Positions 17,448-25,709 of a stretch of 64,000 bases of DNA are shown piece after piece; within the stretch, counting starts at the first letter, position 1; the number at the start of each line of letters is the position of its first letter. Both the position numbers and the translations under genes were made by a program. Below the pieces are notes generated by a model, which saw only the letters and a program-made list of their open reading frames with translations, ran no database searches and had not been told where the DNA came from. Source of the stretch: VFMC01 sp046331225 (GTDB taxonomy: Bacteria; Actinomycetota; Acidimicrobiia; Acidimicrobiales; Ilumatobacteraceae); assembly GCA_046331225.1 (NCBI GenBank), contig JAXLRF010000016.1, positions 37,129-101,128 of the forward strand, given 5' to 3'.

Positions 17448-18653
17448 TCAGCGTCGACCGAGGGCTCGGGCCAGCATACGAGACACCCGGCGCCGCTCCC
17501 GCGCGTCGTCGAGCATGCGGCGTCGCTCCTCGCGGTCGGCGGCGATGCGGCGGTAGTGCGCGGCGTAGATCTCGGCGAGGCGGCGCATCGAGAACTCGTC
17601 GGCCCGCGGTCCGCCGGCGGCGATCAACCGCACGCGGAGGTCGGCGTCGTACAGCACCCGTTGCAGCGCTGCGGCCAGCGCGTCGACGTCGCCCGGCTCG
17701 ACCAGCACGGCGTCGACGTCGTCGGTGGCCACGTTGCGATAGCCGTCGAGCCCGCTCGCGACGATCGCCGTGTCGGCCGCCATCGCCTCGATGAGCACCA
17801 CACCGAACGACTCGCCGTGCAACGAGGGCGCGCAGAACACCGTGGCGCCCTTCAGCCGTGAGACCTTCTCGGCGTCGGTGACCCGGCCGAGCCACTCGAT
17901 GCGCGCGTCGTCGCGGTACTGGTCCTGCAGACGGGCGGTGTCGGGCCCGGTGCCCGCCACCCACAGGCGCACGTCGTCGGGCAGTCGCCGCATCGCCTCG
18001 AGCAACACGTCGAGACCCTTGCGCTCCTCGTGGCGGCCGAGGAAGAAGATCGTCGGGCCCTCGGTCGGGAACGGTGCGGCGTCGCGGTACTGCTCGAGCT
18101 CGACACCGTTGAACAGGATCTCGTACTCGCCACCGATGTAGCGCTTCACCAATTCCTCGGCGTCTTTCGACACCGCGACGCGATGGGCGAGGCGGTGGCT
18201 CGCTGCCAGCACGGGCCGGCGCAGGTACTTGTAGGCCGCGCTCTCGCCGGCCGAGTGGAACGTGGCGATGATCGGCGCCGTGTGCATCAGCGTCGCCGTC
18301 TGCGTGCAGCCGGGGATGAACGGCTCGTGCACGTGCAGCACGTCGAACTCCTCCTCGGTGAGCGCCCGAATCATCCGCAGCTGACACGAGGGATCCGGCG
18401 CGAGCGGTGCGATCGAACCGTTGGCGCTGGTGGGCAGGCTGTCGCCGAGCGGGGTGACGAACGTTGCTGGTGGCGGGCCGTCGCAGGGCGCCAGCACTCG
18501 CACCTCGATGCCCATGCGGCGCAGCTCGCGGCTGAGGCCCATCACCTGTGCCTGCACGCCACCGGGTACCGAGAGGCTGTACGGGCACACCATGCCCACA
18601 CGCAGCAGCCTGCCGTCCGGACGCGGCGACGCGTCGGCGGGTTCGGGCTGCAT
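17448..18653 (-). CDS. GT4-family glycosyltransferase, PimA-like
   Basis: The 401-aa GT-B enzyme resembles phosphatidyl-myo-inositol mannosyltransferase PimA. It has the N-terminal CPYSLSVPGGVQAQVMGL loop, HVHEPFIPG, the nucleotide-sugar site FLGRHEERKGLDVLLEA and the C-terminal acidic-site segment ESFGVVLIEAMA. It probably adds mannose from GDP-mannose to a phosphatidylinositol-type lipid on the cytoplasmic side. In Mycobacterium pimA is adjacent to patA and pgsA1; here those two homologues are 7 kb away at 25.7-27.4 kb. TACCGT six bases before the ATG suggests a leaderless transcript. Confidence 0.85.
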   Translation of the reverse strand: MQPEPADASPRPDGRLLRVGMVCPYSLSVPGGVQAQVMGLSRELRRMGIEVRVLAPCDGPPPATFVTPLGDSLPTSANGSIAPLAPDPSCQLRMIRALTEEEFDVLHVHEPFIPGCTQTATLMHTAPIIATFHSAGESAAYKYLRRPVLAASHRLAHRVAVSKDAEELVKRYIGGEYEILFNGVELEQYRDAAPFPTEGPTIFFLGRHEERKGLDVLLEAMRRLPDDVRLWVAGTGPDTARLQDQYRDDARIEWLGRVTDAEKVSRLKGATVFCAPSLHGESFGVVLIEAMAADTAIVASGLDGYRNVATDDVDAVLVEPGDVDALAAALQRVLYDADLRVRLIAAGGPRADEFSMRRLAEIYAAHYRRIAADREERRRMLDDARERRRVSRMLARALGRR

Positions 18654-18659
18654 CGGGCC

Positions 18660-18714
18660 ACGGTAGCCCAGTGCCGCTCCGGGGCGGGCTCGCCGTCGGC
18701 CGGGTGAGTACGGT
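18660..18714. promoter_or_regulatory. Divergent pair of probable leaderless promoters
   Basis: On the minus strand TACCGT (18660-18665) lies six bases before the glycosyltransferase ATG. On the plus strand TACGGT (18709-18714) lies seven bases before the LLM oxidoreductase ATG. Neither start has a convincing Shine-Dalgarno. The two -10 elements are about 45 bp apart. Confidence 0.5.
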
Positions 18715-18721
18715 GCGCCGC

Positions 18722-19621
18722 ATGACTCGACTCCCGGCCCTCAGCGTGATCGGCACCCCGACCAAGCGCAACGCGCTGCTGGAGGTGGCGGCCGAGGCCG
18801 ACCGGCGCGGCTTCGCCGGGCTCGCCAGCCCGGGTGTGCACGGCAACCTCGCGCTCTGCGGTTCGCTCGCGCATGCGACGCACGAGATCCCGTTCTGGAC
18901 GAGCATCCAGCCGATCTACCACTCGCACCACGCCGAGGTCGCGATCACCGCCGGGCACCTCGCCGAGGTGAGCGGCGGGCGTTTCCGGCTCGGTCTGGGT
19001 GTGAGCCACGCGCCGGCGATGGATCGGCTCGGCATCTCGACGGGCAAGCCGCTCGGCGACATGCGCTCGTACGTGGAGGGCATCCGTGCGACCGAACGGG
19101 CGTCGGGTGCGCTGCCCCCGATCCACCTCGCGACCCTGCGCGACAAGATGCTCGACCTCGCGCTCGAGGTGGCCGACGGTGCGATCTGGGCCAACGCGTC
19201 GCGCTCGCACATGCCGGTGCAGGTGGCACGAGCGGCGGCATCGGGACGTGACGGCTTCTTCCTCGCGAACATGGTGCCGACGGTGATCGATCCCGACCGC
19301 GATGCGGGGCGCGCGATCCACCGGCGCACGCTGAGCGGCTACGTGATGCTGCCGAACTACCGCAACTACTGGAAGGCAGCGGGCTACGAGGACGAGATGG
19401 TCGCGATCGAGGCGGCGTTGGCCGCGGGTGATCGCGAGTCGTTGCCGGGGCTGATGACGGACCGCTGGCTCGACGACTGCACGATCAGCGGCTCATCCTC
19501 GGAGGTGCGCGACCAGTTGGAGGCGTGGTTCGACACGGGTGTGCTCCCGATCGCCGTGATGTCGAGCACGGGCGGCGGGCAGCTGCACGCGATCGGCCAG
19601 CTGTTCGAACTGTTCGACTGA
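18722..19621 (+). CDS. LLM-class oxidoreductase (probably F420-dependent)
   Basis: The 299-aa product has a luciferase-like TIM-barrel pattern: PTKRNALLEVAAEADRRGFAGL, TSIQPIYHSHHAEVAITAGHLAEVSGGRFRLGLGVSH and LALEVADGAIWAN. Many actinobacterial members use coenzyme F420, and an F420:NADP oxidoreductase is encoded at 34.2 kb, so F420 use is plausible but not proven. The substrate is unknown. TACGGT seven bases before the ATG indicates a leaderless start; the open frame further upstream (from 18548) is antisense to the glycosyltransferase. Confidence 0.85.
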   Translation: MTRLPALSVIGTPTKRNALLEVAAEADRRGFAGLASPGVHGNLALCGSLAHATHEIPFWTSIQPIYHSHHAEVAITAGHLAEVSGGRFRLGLGVSHAPAMDRLGISTGKPLGDMRSYVEGIRATERASGALPPIHLATLRDKMLDLALEVADGAIWANASRSHMPVQVARAAASGRDGFFLANMVPTVIDPDRDAGRAIHRRTLSGYVMLPNYRNYWKAAGYEDEMVAIEAALAAGDRESLPGLMTDRWLDDCTISGSSSEVRDQLEAWFDTGVLPIAVMSSTGGGQLHAIGQLFELFD

Positions 19622-19628
19622 CCGACCG

Positions 19629-20501
19629 TCAGGGCTGGTGGTTCGGCCACTCCTGGCCGGGCAGGGGTCGCAGGAAACACGCGGCCGGGTCGGGCGTGGT
19701 GCCCTTCCACGCGTAGGGGTCGTGGCCGAGCGTCACGATCGCCCGGTTGTCGAGGGTCGGGATCTGGAAGCCGTTCACCTCGCCACCGTGCTGCCAGGGC
19801 AGGAGCGACCACGCGTTGAGGTAGTGGTTGACGAGCGCCCGGCGGAACCCGTCGGTGCGGTTGCGCAACGACTTGTGGAGCAGGTAGCCGTTGAAGAACA
19901 CGACCGACCCGGCGGGCACCTCGACCGGCACGCGGTCGGTCTCGTCGAAGCCGTACGCCTGATCGGACGAGTCGTACTCGTCGGGCTCGCCGTGCGGCCG
20001 CGTGGGGAACAGGTAGCCATTGCGGTGCGAGCCGGGCACCACCCACAGGCAGCCGTTGTCGACGGTGGCGTCGTCCAGGGCGATCCACGCGCCGACGAGC
20101 GAACGGTCACGCGTGGGGATGTAGCGCTCGTCCTGGTGCCACGCCTGGCCGGGCATGCCGGGGCCCTTCACGAACAGCATCGACTGACACGCCTTCACCG
20201 AGCCGTCCCAGTGCGGCAGGTGCGCGCCGGTGATCTGGGTGAGCACGTCGGCCACACCCGGGTGGGCGAGCATCGACTTCGCGATCGGGCTCACCCAGTG
20301 CGGGAAGTGCACGGCCAACACGTGGTGGGTGGCCTCGTCGTCGCTCGCCCCGTCGGGCAGCAGGGGCGGATTCACCACCGGGTAGTCGCCGCGTGCGAAG
20401 CGGGCCGCGTCGGCGATGATCTCGGCGCGCTCGTCGGCCGACACGAGGTCGTGCACCACGAGGTACCCGTCGTCGACGAACTGGGTGGCGTGGCTCGACA
20501 T
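19629..20501 (-). CDS. Phytanoyl-CoA dioxygenase (PhyH) family oxygenase
   Basis: The 290-aa product is an Fe(II)/2-oxoglutarate-dependent oxygenase of the PhyH family. The iron triad is visible as His122 and Asp124 (WHQDE) and His209 (GYLLHKS), with Arg220 placed to bind 2-oxoglutarate. The substrate cannot be told; phytanoyl-CoA-like lipids, ectoine-like molecules or other small metabolites are possible for this family. The long open frame to 20885 overlaps the SDR gene out of frame and was rejected. Only 7 bp separate it from the convergent LLM gene. Confidence 0.86.
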   Translation of the reverse strand: MSSHATQFVDDGYLVVHDLVSADERAEIIADAARFARGDYPVVNPPLLPDGASDDEATHHVLAVHFPHWVSPIAKSMLAHPGVADVLTQITGAHLPHWDGSVKACQSMLFVKGPGMPGQAWHQDERYIPTRDRSLVGAWIALDDATVDNGCLWVVPGSHRNGYLFPTRPHGEPDEYDSSDQAYGFDETDRVPVEVPAGSVVFFNGYLLHKSLRNRTDGFRRALVNHYLNAWSLLPWQHGGEVNGFQIPTLDNRAIVTLGHDPYAWKGTTPDPAACFLRPLPGQEWPNHQP

Positions 20502-20566
20502 GGCGCCATGATCGCGCGGACGCTCGCGGCGCGTGCGCGGGACGCCGTCCGATCGACGCAGACCGG

Positions 20567-21547
20567 TCAGCGCGGAGCGCCCGACCGTTCGGCGACGAGA
20601 TCCCAGAGCTGCCGGCGTCGCGCCGCCGTATCGCTGCGACGGGTCGTCGGCAGCCGGTGGATCGAGCGACGGCGACGGTCGAGCCAGAAGCCACCCGACG
20701 ACGACCGAGCCTCCTCCCCCGCCGCCAACCACACCAGGGTGTCGGCACCCTGCGCGGGCGTGCGCAGCAACGGTCCCACCACCTTGCGGAACACCGGCAG
20801 CGACTCGGCCACGCCGGGCGTGTCGGCCCAGCCGGGGTGCATCGCGTGGCACACCACACCTGCCGGTTCGAGCCGTTCGGCCCACATCTCGTTCAGCGTC
20901 ACCTGCGCCCGCTTCGCCCGGGCGTACTGCTCGGCGCCCCGGTAGGCGTGCTCGTCCATCTCGAGCCGCTCGACCTCGAGGTTCGACGTGTACATGCCGC
21001 CCGACGACACCGTGAGCACCCGGCCGTGCGCGGCTGTGAGCTGCGGCACGAGCAGCGAGGTGAGCAGGAACGGTCCGTACACCTGCGAGGCGACGGTCTG
21101 CTCGAACCCCTGCGGCGACGTGCGCCGTTCGGCGGTGAGCGCGCCGGCGTTGTGGATCAGCACGTCGATCCGGTCGTGTGCCGCGACGAGGCGTGCCGCC
21201 AGTTCGCGCACGGCGTCGAGGTCGCCCATGTCGGCGCCGTCGGCAGACACCTGGCCGCCCGTCGACCGGGCGAGGTCGTCGGCCACCGCTGCGGTGCGGC
21301 GGAGGTCGCGGCCGGTGACCACGACCTCGGCCCCGGCCACGGCGAGCTCGCGTGCCGCGGCGCGTCCGATCCCCGAGGTGCCACCGGTGATCACCACCAC
21401 ACGGCCGGCCATCGAGCCGGGCGCCGGCGACGACCAGCCGTCGATCGCAGCGCGCACCTCGGCGCCCACCCGGGTGAAGCTGGGGACGACGGGCGCCTCG
21501 AGCGCCACGTCGACGACGCGGCGCACGCCGCTCGACAGGCCGATCAC
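20567..21547 (-). CDS. Short-chain dehydrogenase/reductase, retinol-dehydrogenase/DHRS-like
   Basis: The 326-aa SDR has the cofactor motif TGGTSGIG near residue 53-60, the IHNAG segment, and the catalytic YARAK preceded by a serine segment (VSSGGMYTS). About 45 residues precede the Rossmann fold and a basic tail follows it, as in DHRS12-type members. The start is GTG at 21547. It sits 65 bp upstream of the PhyH gene in the same direction, so the two may share an operon and perhaps a pathway on a lipid or alcohol substrate. Confidence 0.84.
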   Translation of the reverse strand: MIGLSSGVRRVVDVALEAPVVPSFTRVGAEVRAAIDGWSSPAPGSMAGRVVVITGGTSGIGRAAARELAVAGAEVVVTGRDLRRTAAVADDLARSTGGQVSADGADMGDLDAVRELAARLVAAHDRIDVLIHNAGALTAERRTSPQGFEQTVASQVYGPFLLTSLLVPQLTAAHGRVLTVSSGGMYTSNLEVERLEMDEHAYRGAEQYARAKRAQVTLNEMWAERLEPAGVVCHAMHPGWADTPGVAESLPVFRKVVGPLLRTPAQGADTLVWLAAGEEARSSSGGFWLDRRRRSIHRLPTTRRSDTAARRRQLWDLVAERSGAPR

Positions 21548-21613
21548 CCGGCCAGTGTGACCCGTCGTCGCCCGCCCGTCTCGTCGGACGGGCGTGACGT
21601 CAGCCGCAGAGGG

Positions 21614-22963
21614 TCAACCGCAGATGGTCTTCGCGATGTGGATCCAGTAGTCGGCGGCCATGCCGAGCGACTCGACGTCGATGCGCTCGTCGTTGCCGTG
21701 GAAGCGCGAGCCGAACGACTCGAAGTCGACCGTCGGCGAGAACAGGCCGGTGCCGTAGGCGACGGCACCTTTGTCGCGGAAGAACCGTGCGTCGGTGCCG
21801 CCGACGATCAGACCGGGCAGCAGTTCGGCGCCCGGATACGCCACCTGCGTGGCCGACGAGATCGCGTCCCAGAGGATGTTGCCGCGCGGCGACTCGGTGG
21901 CGTCGCCGCCCTGCAGCGTGCCGATCTCGACGTGGTGCGCCAGCTCGCCGAGCGCCTCGTGGAGGTGGGCGTCGACGTCGGCCTGCGTGGTGCCGGGCAC
22001 CGTGCGGATGTCGACCTCGATCTCGACGAGGTCGGGGATGATGTTGGTCTTCTGACCCCCGTGTACGACGTTGGGCGAGAACGTGGTGTGCGTGTGCGCG
22101 TGGCAGCGCTTGGCCAACACGGGCGGCAACGTCTCGAGCGTCGACCAGATGCGCGACGGGTCGACGAGCCCGGCCTTCACCTCGTCGTCGAGCGCCATCG
22201 CCGCGACCGTCTGACGCCACACGTCGTCGATCCGCGCCTGCGGTCGGTAGGTGGCGAGCCGGCGCACCACCTCGGCGGCCTTCACGAGTGCGTTGTCGCT
22301 GCCGAACGGCATCGACCCGTGGGCGGGCGTGCCGCTGATGCGGAGCTTGCGCCAGGCGAGGCCCTTCTCGCCCGTGTTCACCACCACACGACGCACGCCG
22401 TCGTGCCCGGTCGACGACCAGCCACCCAGCTCGGTCAGCACGTAGTCGGCGCCGACGGCGTCCCAGTGGTCGTCGCACATCCACTTGGCGCCCCACTCGC
22501 CGCCCGCCTCCTCGTCCGCGACGCCGAAGTAGATCAGTGTGCCCTTGGGCTTCCAGCCGCTGCGGGCCAACTGCCGGAACGCGACCGCCATCGACGCGGT
22601 GACGTTGAGCATGTCGATGGCACCGCGGCCCCACACCTCGCCGTCGACGAGCTCACCGCCGAAGGGATCGCGCGACCAGCTGGCCGGGTTGACCGGCACC
22701 ACGTCGGTGTGGCCCATCAGGCACAGGGTCGGCGCGTCGGGGTCGGAGCCCTCGATGCGGGCGACCACCGAGCCGCGACCGGAGATCTTCTCGAAGTGCT
22801 CGATGCCGACACCCGTCCCCTCGAGGTAGCCGCCGAGCAGCTCGGCGTTGCGGGTCTCGTGACCCGACTCGGGCGTGCCGTCGTTGACGCACTCGTTGCG
22901 GATGAGCGCCTGCAGCAGCTCGATCGTGGGTCCGGTGAGGTCGTCGCCGTGCGTCGCGGTCAT
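21614..22963 (-). CDS. M20 family zinc metallopeptidase (ArgE/DapE/ACY1 type)
   Basis: The 449-aa product has the dinuclear zinc ligands and catalytic residues: His85 and Asp87 (GHTDVVP), Asp117 (GRGAIDM), Glu151 and Glu152 (ADEEAGG), and the downstream HGGQKTNIIPD and GGTDARFF segments of the lid domain. Substrates of this subfamily are N-acylated amino acids or dipeptides; which one is unknown. The open frame begins at 23029, but the ATG at 22963 (MTATHGDDL) is the better family start. It is divergent from the wax ester synthase gene. Confidence 0.88.
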   Translation of the reverse strand: MTATHGDDLTGPTIELLQALIRNECVNDGTPESGHETRNAELLGGYLEGTGVGIEHFEKISGRGSVVARIEGSDPDAPTLCLMGHTDVVPVNPASWSRDPFGGELVDGEVWGRGAIDMLNVTASMAVAFRQLARSGWKPKGTLIYFGVADEEAGGEWGAKWMCDDHWDAVGADYVLTELGGWSSTGHDGVRRVVVNTGEKGLAWRKLRISGTPAHGSMPFGSDNALVKAAEVVRRLATYRPQARIDDVWRQTVAAMALDDEVKAGLVDPSRIWSTLETLPPVLAKRCHAHTHTTFSPNVVHGGQKTNIIPDLVEIEVDIRTVPGTTQADVDAHLHEALGELAHHVEIGTLQGGDATESPRGNILWDAISSATQVAYPGAELLPGLIVGGTDARFFRDKGAVAYGTGLFSPTVDFESFGSRFHGNDERIDVESLGMAADYWIHIAKTICG

Positions 22964-23070
22964 GCCCCGATTCCAGCACGCGGGACGACCGCACGCTCGT
23001 CGTCGGGCCCTCCGGCCCTGCCGACCCACCCTGACCAGGCGCGACGATCCGGGGAACGAGGGGAGCTGCC

Positions 23071-24483
23071 ATGGACCGGATGAGCCCGCTGGACGCGTCG
23101 TTCCTGCACGTCGAGGACGGCATCAACCACATGCACATCGCATCGTGTGCGATCTTCGAGGGTCCTCCCCCGCCGTACGACGACCTGGTGGCGCTGTTCC
23201 GCGGCAAGCTCCCGCTCGTCCCCCGCTACCGGCAGAAGGTGCGCTTCGTCCCCGGCGGTGTCGGGCGGCCGGTGTGGGTGGACGACCCGCACTTCCGCCT
23301 CGACTACCACATCCGACACACGGCGCTGCCGCCGCCCGGGTCGCGCCAGGACCTGCGCAACCTGATGGGTCGGCTGATGTCGCAGAAGCTCGACCGTCAC
23401 CGCCCGCTGTGGGAGACGTGGATGGTCGAGGGCCTCGAGGACGGCACGTGGGCGCTGATCTCGAAGGTGCACCACTGCATGGTCGACGGGATCAGCGGCA
23501 CCGACCTGATGGCGCTCGTGCTCGACTCGACGCCCGAGGGATCCGCACCGGTGGACGACCACTGGCGCCCGGCCGCCGAGCCGTCCGACGTCGAGCTGGT
23601 GCGCGACGCGGTGCTCGACACGCTCGTCCGCCCGGACGAGATGGCTCGCTGGGGCCGGGCGATGCTGCGGACCCCGAAGCGTGTGCTGGACGAGGCGGGC
23701 GAGCTGGTCGAGAACGTGCGGGCCATGGGCGCGCAGTTGAAGGCGAACGTCGAGCTGCCGATCGAGGGCACGATCGGACCGCACCGCCGATGGGCGACGG
23801 CGTCGACGACGATCGACGAGGTGAAGCAGGTGCGCGCCGCGCACGGCGGCACCGTCAACGACGTGGTGCTCACGGCGATCACGTCGGGATACCGCGATCT
23901 GTTGCTCGGGCGCGGCGAGTCGCTCGACGGTGTGGTGGTGCGGTCATTGGTGCCGGTCAGCGTGCGGGCCAAGGGCGATCACACGCTCAACAATCAGGTG
24001 GCGTCGATCATCGCCGAGTTGCCCGTCGGCATCGCCGACCCGCTCGAGCGACTGCACGCCGTGCGAAAGCACATGACCGAGCTGAAGGACTCGCATCAGG
24101 CAGACGCGAGCCGGATGCTGTTCGACCTGGCCGACTACGCGCCCGCCGGGATGTTGTCGCTCGGCATCCGTGCGGCGGTGACGGTGATGCGCCGCATGCC
24201 GCAGCGGTCGATCAACACCGTGACCACCAACGTGCCCGGCCCGCAGGTGCCGTTGTACGCGTGTGGCCGGTTGATGCTCGACTACGCCCCGTTCGTGCCG
24301 TTGGCACAGGGCTTGCGGACGGGTGTGGCGATCCTGTCGTACAACCGTCGGATCAGCTTCGGCGTCACCGGCGACTGGGACACGATGCCCGACATCGACG
24401 TGCTCGCCGAGGGCATCGAACGTGCGATGGCCGAACTGCTCGACCTGAGCCGCCCCAAGCAGCAGAAGCGCAAGGCCGGCTGA
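23071..24483 (+). CDS. Wax ester synthase / diacylglycerol acyltransferase (WS/DGAT)
   Basis: The 470-aa product is a bifunctional acyltransferase that makes triacylglycerol or wax esters from acyl-CoA. The active-site motif HHCMVDG is at residues 134-140, preceded by LDRHRPLWETWMVEGL; the C-terminal NVPGPQVPLYACGR and MSYN-like ILSYNRRISFG blocks are also present. GGGGAG precedes the ATG at 23071. It fits an organism that stores neutral lipid. A ~55-bp hairpin repeat begins 12 bp after its stop. Confidence 0.93.
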   Translation: MDRMSPLDASFLHVEDGINHMHIASCAIFEGPPPPYDDLVALFRGKLPLVPRYRQKVRFVPGGVGRPVWVDDPHFRLDYHIRHTALPPPGSRQDLRNLMGRLMSQKLDRHRPLWETWMVEGLEDGTWALISKVHHCMVDGISGTDLMALVLDSTPEGSAPVDDHWRPAAEPSDVELVRDAVLDTLVRPDEMARWGRAMLRTPKRVLDEAGELVENVRAMGAQLKANVELPIEGTIGPHRRWATASTTIDEVKQVRAAHGGTVNDVVLTAITSGYRDLLLGRGESLDGVVVRSLVPVSVRAKGDHTLNNQVASIIAELPVGIADPLERLHAVRKHMTELKDSHQADASRMLFDLADYAPAGMLSLGIRAAVTVMRRMPQRSINTVTTNVPGPQVPLYACGRLMLDYAPFVPLAQGLRTGVAILSYNRRISFGVTGDWDTMPDIDVLAEGIERAMAELLDLSRPKQQKRKAG

Positions 24484-24494
24484 GCTCGCGCCGT

Positions 24495-24549
24495 CGCTTC
24501 TGGTCGCGCATCGTCTCGCCCAGCGAGAGGATTCGCGATCGGAACGACG
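24495..24549. repeat. Dispersed imperfect hairpin repeat, copy 1 (terminator-like)
   Basis: A 55-bp imperfect palindrome with arms of about 23 bp (CGCTTCTGGTCGCGCATCGT against the complement of the right side). Its reverse complement matches the element at 38906-38959 over nearly the whole length (roughly four of five bases). It lies between the convergent WS/DGAT and DinB-like genes, 2 bp from the stop of the latter, so it may serve as a two-way terminator. Confidence 0.7.
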
Positions 24550-24551
24550 GG

Positions 24552-25133
24552 CTACTGGCCGATGCGGCCGTCGATGCACTCGCGCAGCAGGTCGGCGTGG
24601 CCCATGTGACGGGCGTACTCCTGGATCATGCCGACGAGCATCTCGCGCAGCGAGGTCGGGTTGCCGCCGCTGCCGTGCTGGTTGTCGAGATCGTCCGCGG
24701 TCACGTCGAGATCAGTGGCGTCGGCGACGAACTGCTCGGCGAAGTCCACCTCGGCGCGCCACGATGCCCACGCCTCGGCCACCACGTCGGGGTCGCCGAC
24801 CGCGTCGTCGAAGTCGCCGTCGCGGTTGGTCGGCGAGCAGTAGAGCCGGGGCGCTTCCTCCCCCGCCATCAGCACGCGGAACGTGCCACGCTCGACCTCC
24901 GCCAGGTGTCGCACGAGCCCGAGCAGCGACATCGTCGACGGCGGGATCGGTCGTCGCGCCATCTGCACGGCATCGAGGCCGGCGCACTTCAGCTCGAGCG
25001 TGAGCCGCTGGCAGCGCAGCGCCTCGACCAGGGTGGTGCGTTCGTCCCCGAGCACCGGGCCGTGCTCGCGCGGGTCGTCGTCGGACGGGTTGCCGTCCTC
25101 GGTGAACATGTCGGCACGTCGTCGTTCGGCCAT
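24552..25133 (-). CDS. DinB-fold (DUF664) protein
   Basis: The 193-aa protein has the four-helix DinB/DUF664 pattern: LLGLVRHLAEVERGTFR, WASWRAEVDFAEQFV and the C-terminal MIQEYARHMGHADLLRECIDG. The three histidines in HLAEVER and HMGH are placed as the usual metal ligands of the family. Members are often thiol-dependent S-transferases, and mycothiol use is plausible here because mshC is encoded at 33 kb; this is inference. The ATG at 25133 has a -10-like CACGAT six bases upstream. Confidence 0.85.
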   Translation of the reverse strand: MAERRRADMFTEDGNPSDDDPREHGPVLGDERTTLVEALRCQRLTLELKCAGLDAVQMARRPIPPSTMSLLGLVRHLAEVERGTFRVLMAGEEAPRLYCSPTNRDGDFDDAVGDPDVVAEAWASWRAEVDFAEQFVADATDLDVTADDLDNQHGSGGNPTSLREMLVGMIQEYARHMGHADLLRECIDGRIGQ

Positions 25134-25179
25134 GGCACGATCGTGTCAGCCCCGGCGACATGCCTCCAGCGGATTGCGG

Positions 25180-25341
25180 TCAGAGCAACGCGACGATCAC
25201 GGCACCGATCACGGCACCGACCACGGCGACGGCACCGACGAGCCACGTCCACGGGTGCCGTCGACGCGGCTCGGCGAACGCCGCCTCGTCGAACGTCGCG
25301 TACTGCACCGGAGCCCCGGTCGTGAGTCCTTCACCGAGCAT
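25180..25341 (-). CDS. Small single-pass membrane protein (53 aa)
   Basis: I do not recognise this protein. It has a 30-residue N-terminal part with acidic and aromatic residues (VQYATFDEAAFAEP), a basic cluster (RRRHPW) and a C-terminal helix rich in Val/Ala/Gly (WLVGAVAVVGAVIGAVIVALL is the hydrophobic end). The topology is probably N-in. GGAGGTG five bases before the ATG at 25341 is the strongest Shine-Dalgarno in this area and supports translation. It lies just downstream, in the same direction, of the inverted-repeat array at 25430-25702. Confidence 0.65.
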   Translation of the reverse strand: MLGEGLTTGAPVQYATFDEAAFAEPRRRHPWTWLVGAVAVVGAVIGAVIVALL

Positions 25342-25429
25342 CGCACACCTCCACTCGCTGGCTGCCGCCAGCATGCGCCCGCGAACCGTTCCTGTCGAGC
25401 GCCCGCTCGCCCGTCCCTGCCGTCCAGCG

Positions 25430-25702
25430 TCCTGGGCGCCACCACGTCGCGCCGACCAGCCGCGGTGAGTCCTCACTGGCGCCCAGGTCAGACCGGCCGA
25501 TGTCCTGGGCGCCAGTGAGTCCGGATCACCAGCGGATTCACAGGTGGGTGGCGCCCAGAACAGCGGGACCTCCTGGGCGCCATGCCATCGATCCCACCAG
25601 CGGCGGTGAGACCCTCACTGGCACCCAGGACAGGGGCACCCTCGTCCAGGGCGCCAGCACCTCTCCATCATCAGCAGGTTCGCGGACGCGTGGCGCCCAG
25701 AA
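25430..25702. repeat. Array of four inverted-repeat units built on TCCTGGGCGCCA
   Basis: This 368-bp gap (25342-25709) has no gene. It holds eight copies of a 12-mer in strictly alternating orientation: TCCTGGGCGCCA at 25430, 25503, 25571 and (one change) 25645; its complement at 25477, 25549, 25619 (one change) and 25691. Each forward-reverse pair bounds a unit of 58-60 bp: 25430-25488, 25503-25560, 25571-25630, 25645-25702, with start spacings of 73, 68 and 74. An inner CCAGCGG-like word recurs about 25 bp into each unit. CTCACTGGCGCCCAGG (25472-25487) and its perfect complement (25504-25519) form a 16-bp stem across units 1 and 2. GTGAG-N2/3-CTCAC occurs in units 1 and 3. There is no protein-coding signal. 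Confidence 0.85.
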
Positions 25703-25709
25703 GGTGTCC

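Noticed and set aside
18722..25133. Genomic island
   Set aside because: The block has mixed strands but similar GC and codon bias to the flanks, and no integrase, transposase, tRNA or flanking direct repeat was seen.
25430..25702. CRISPR-like array
   Set aside because: The 12-mers alternate in orientation, unit spacing varies, the interiors are partly related to one another, and there is no cas gene nearby.
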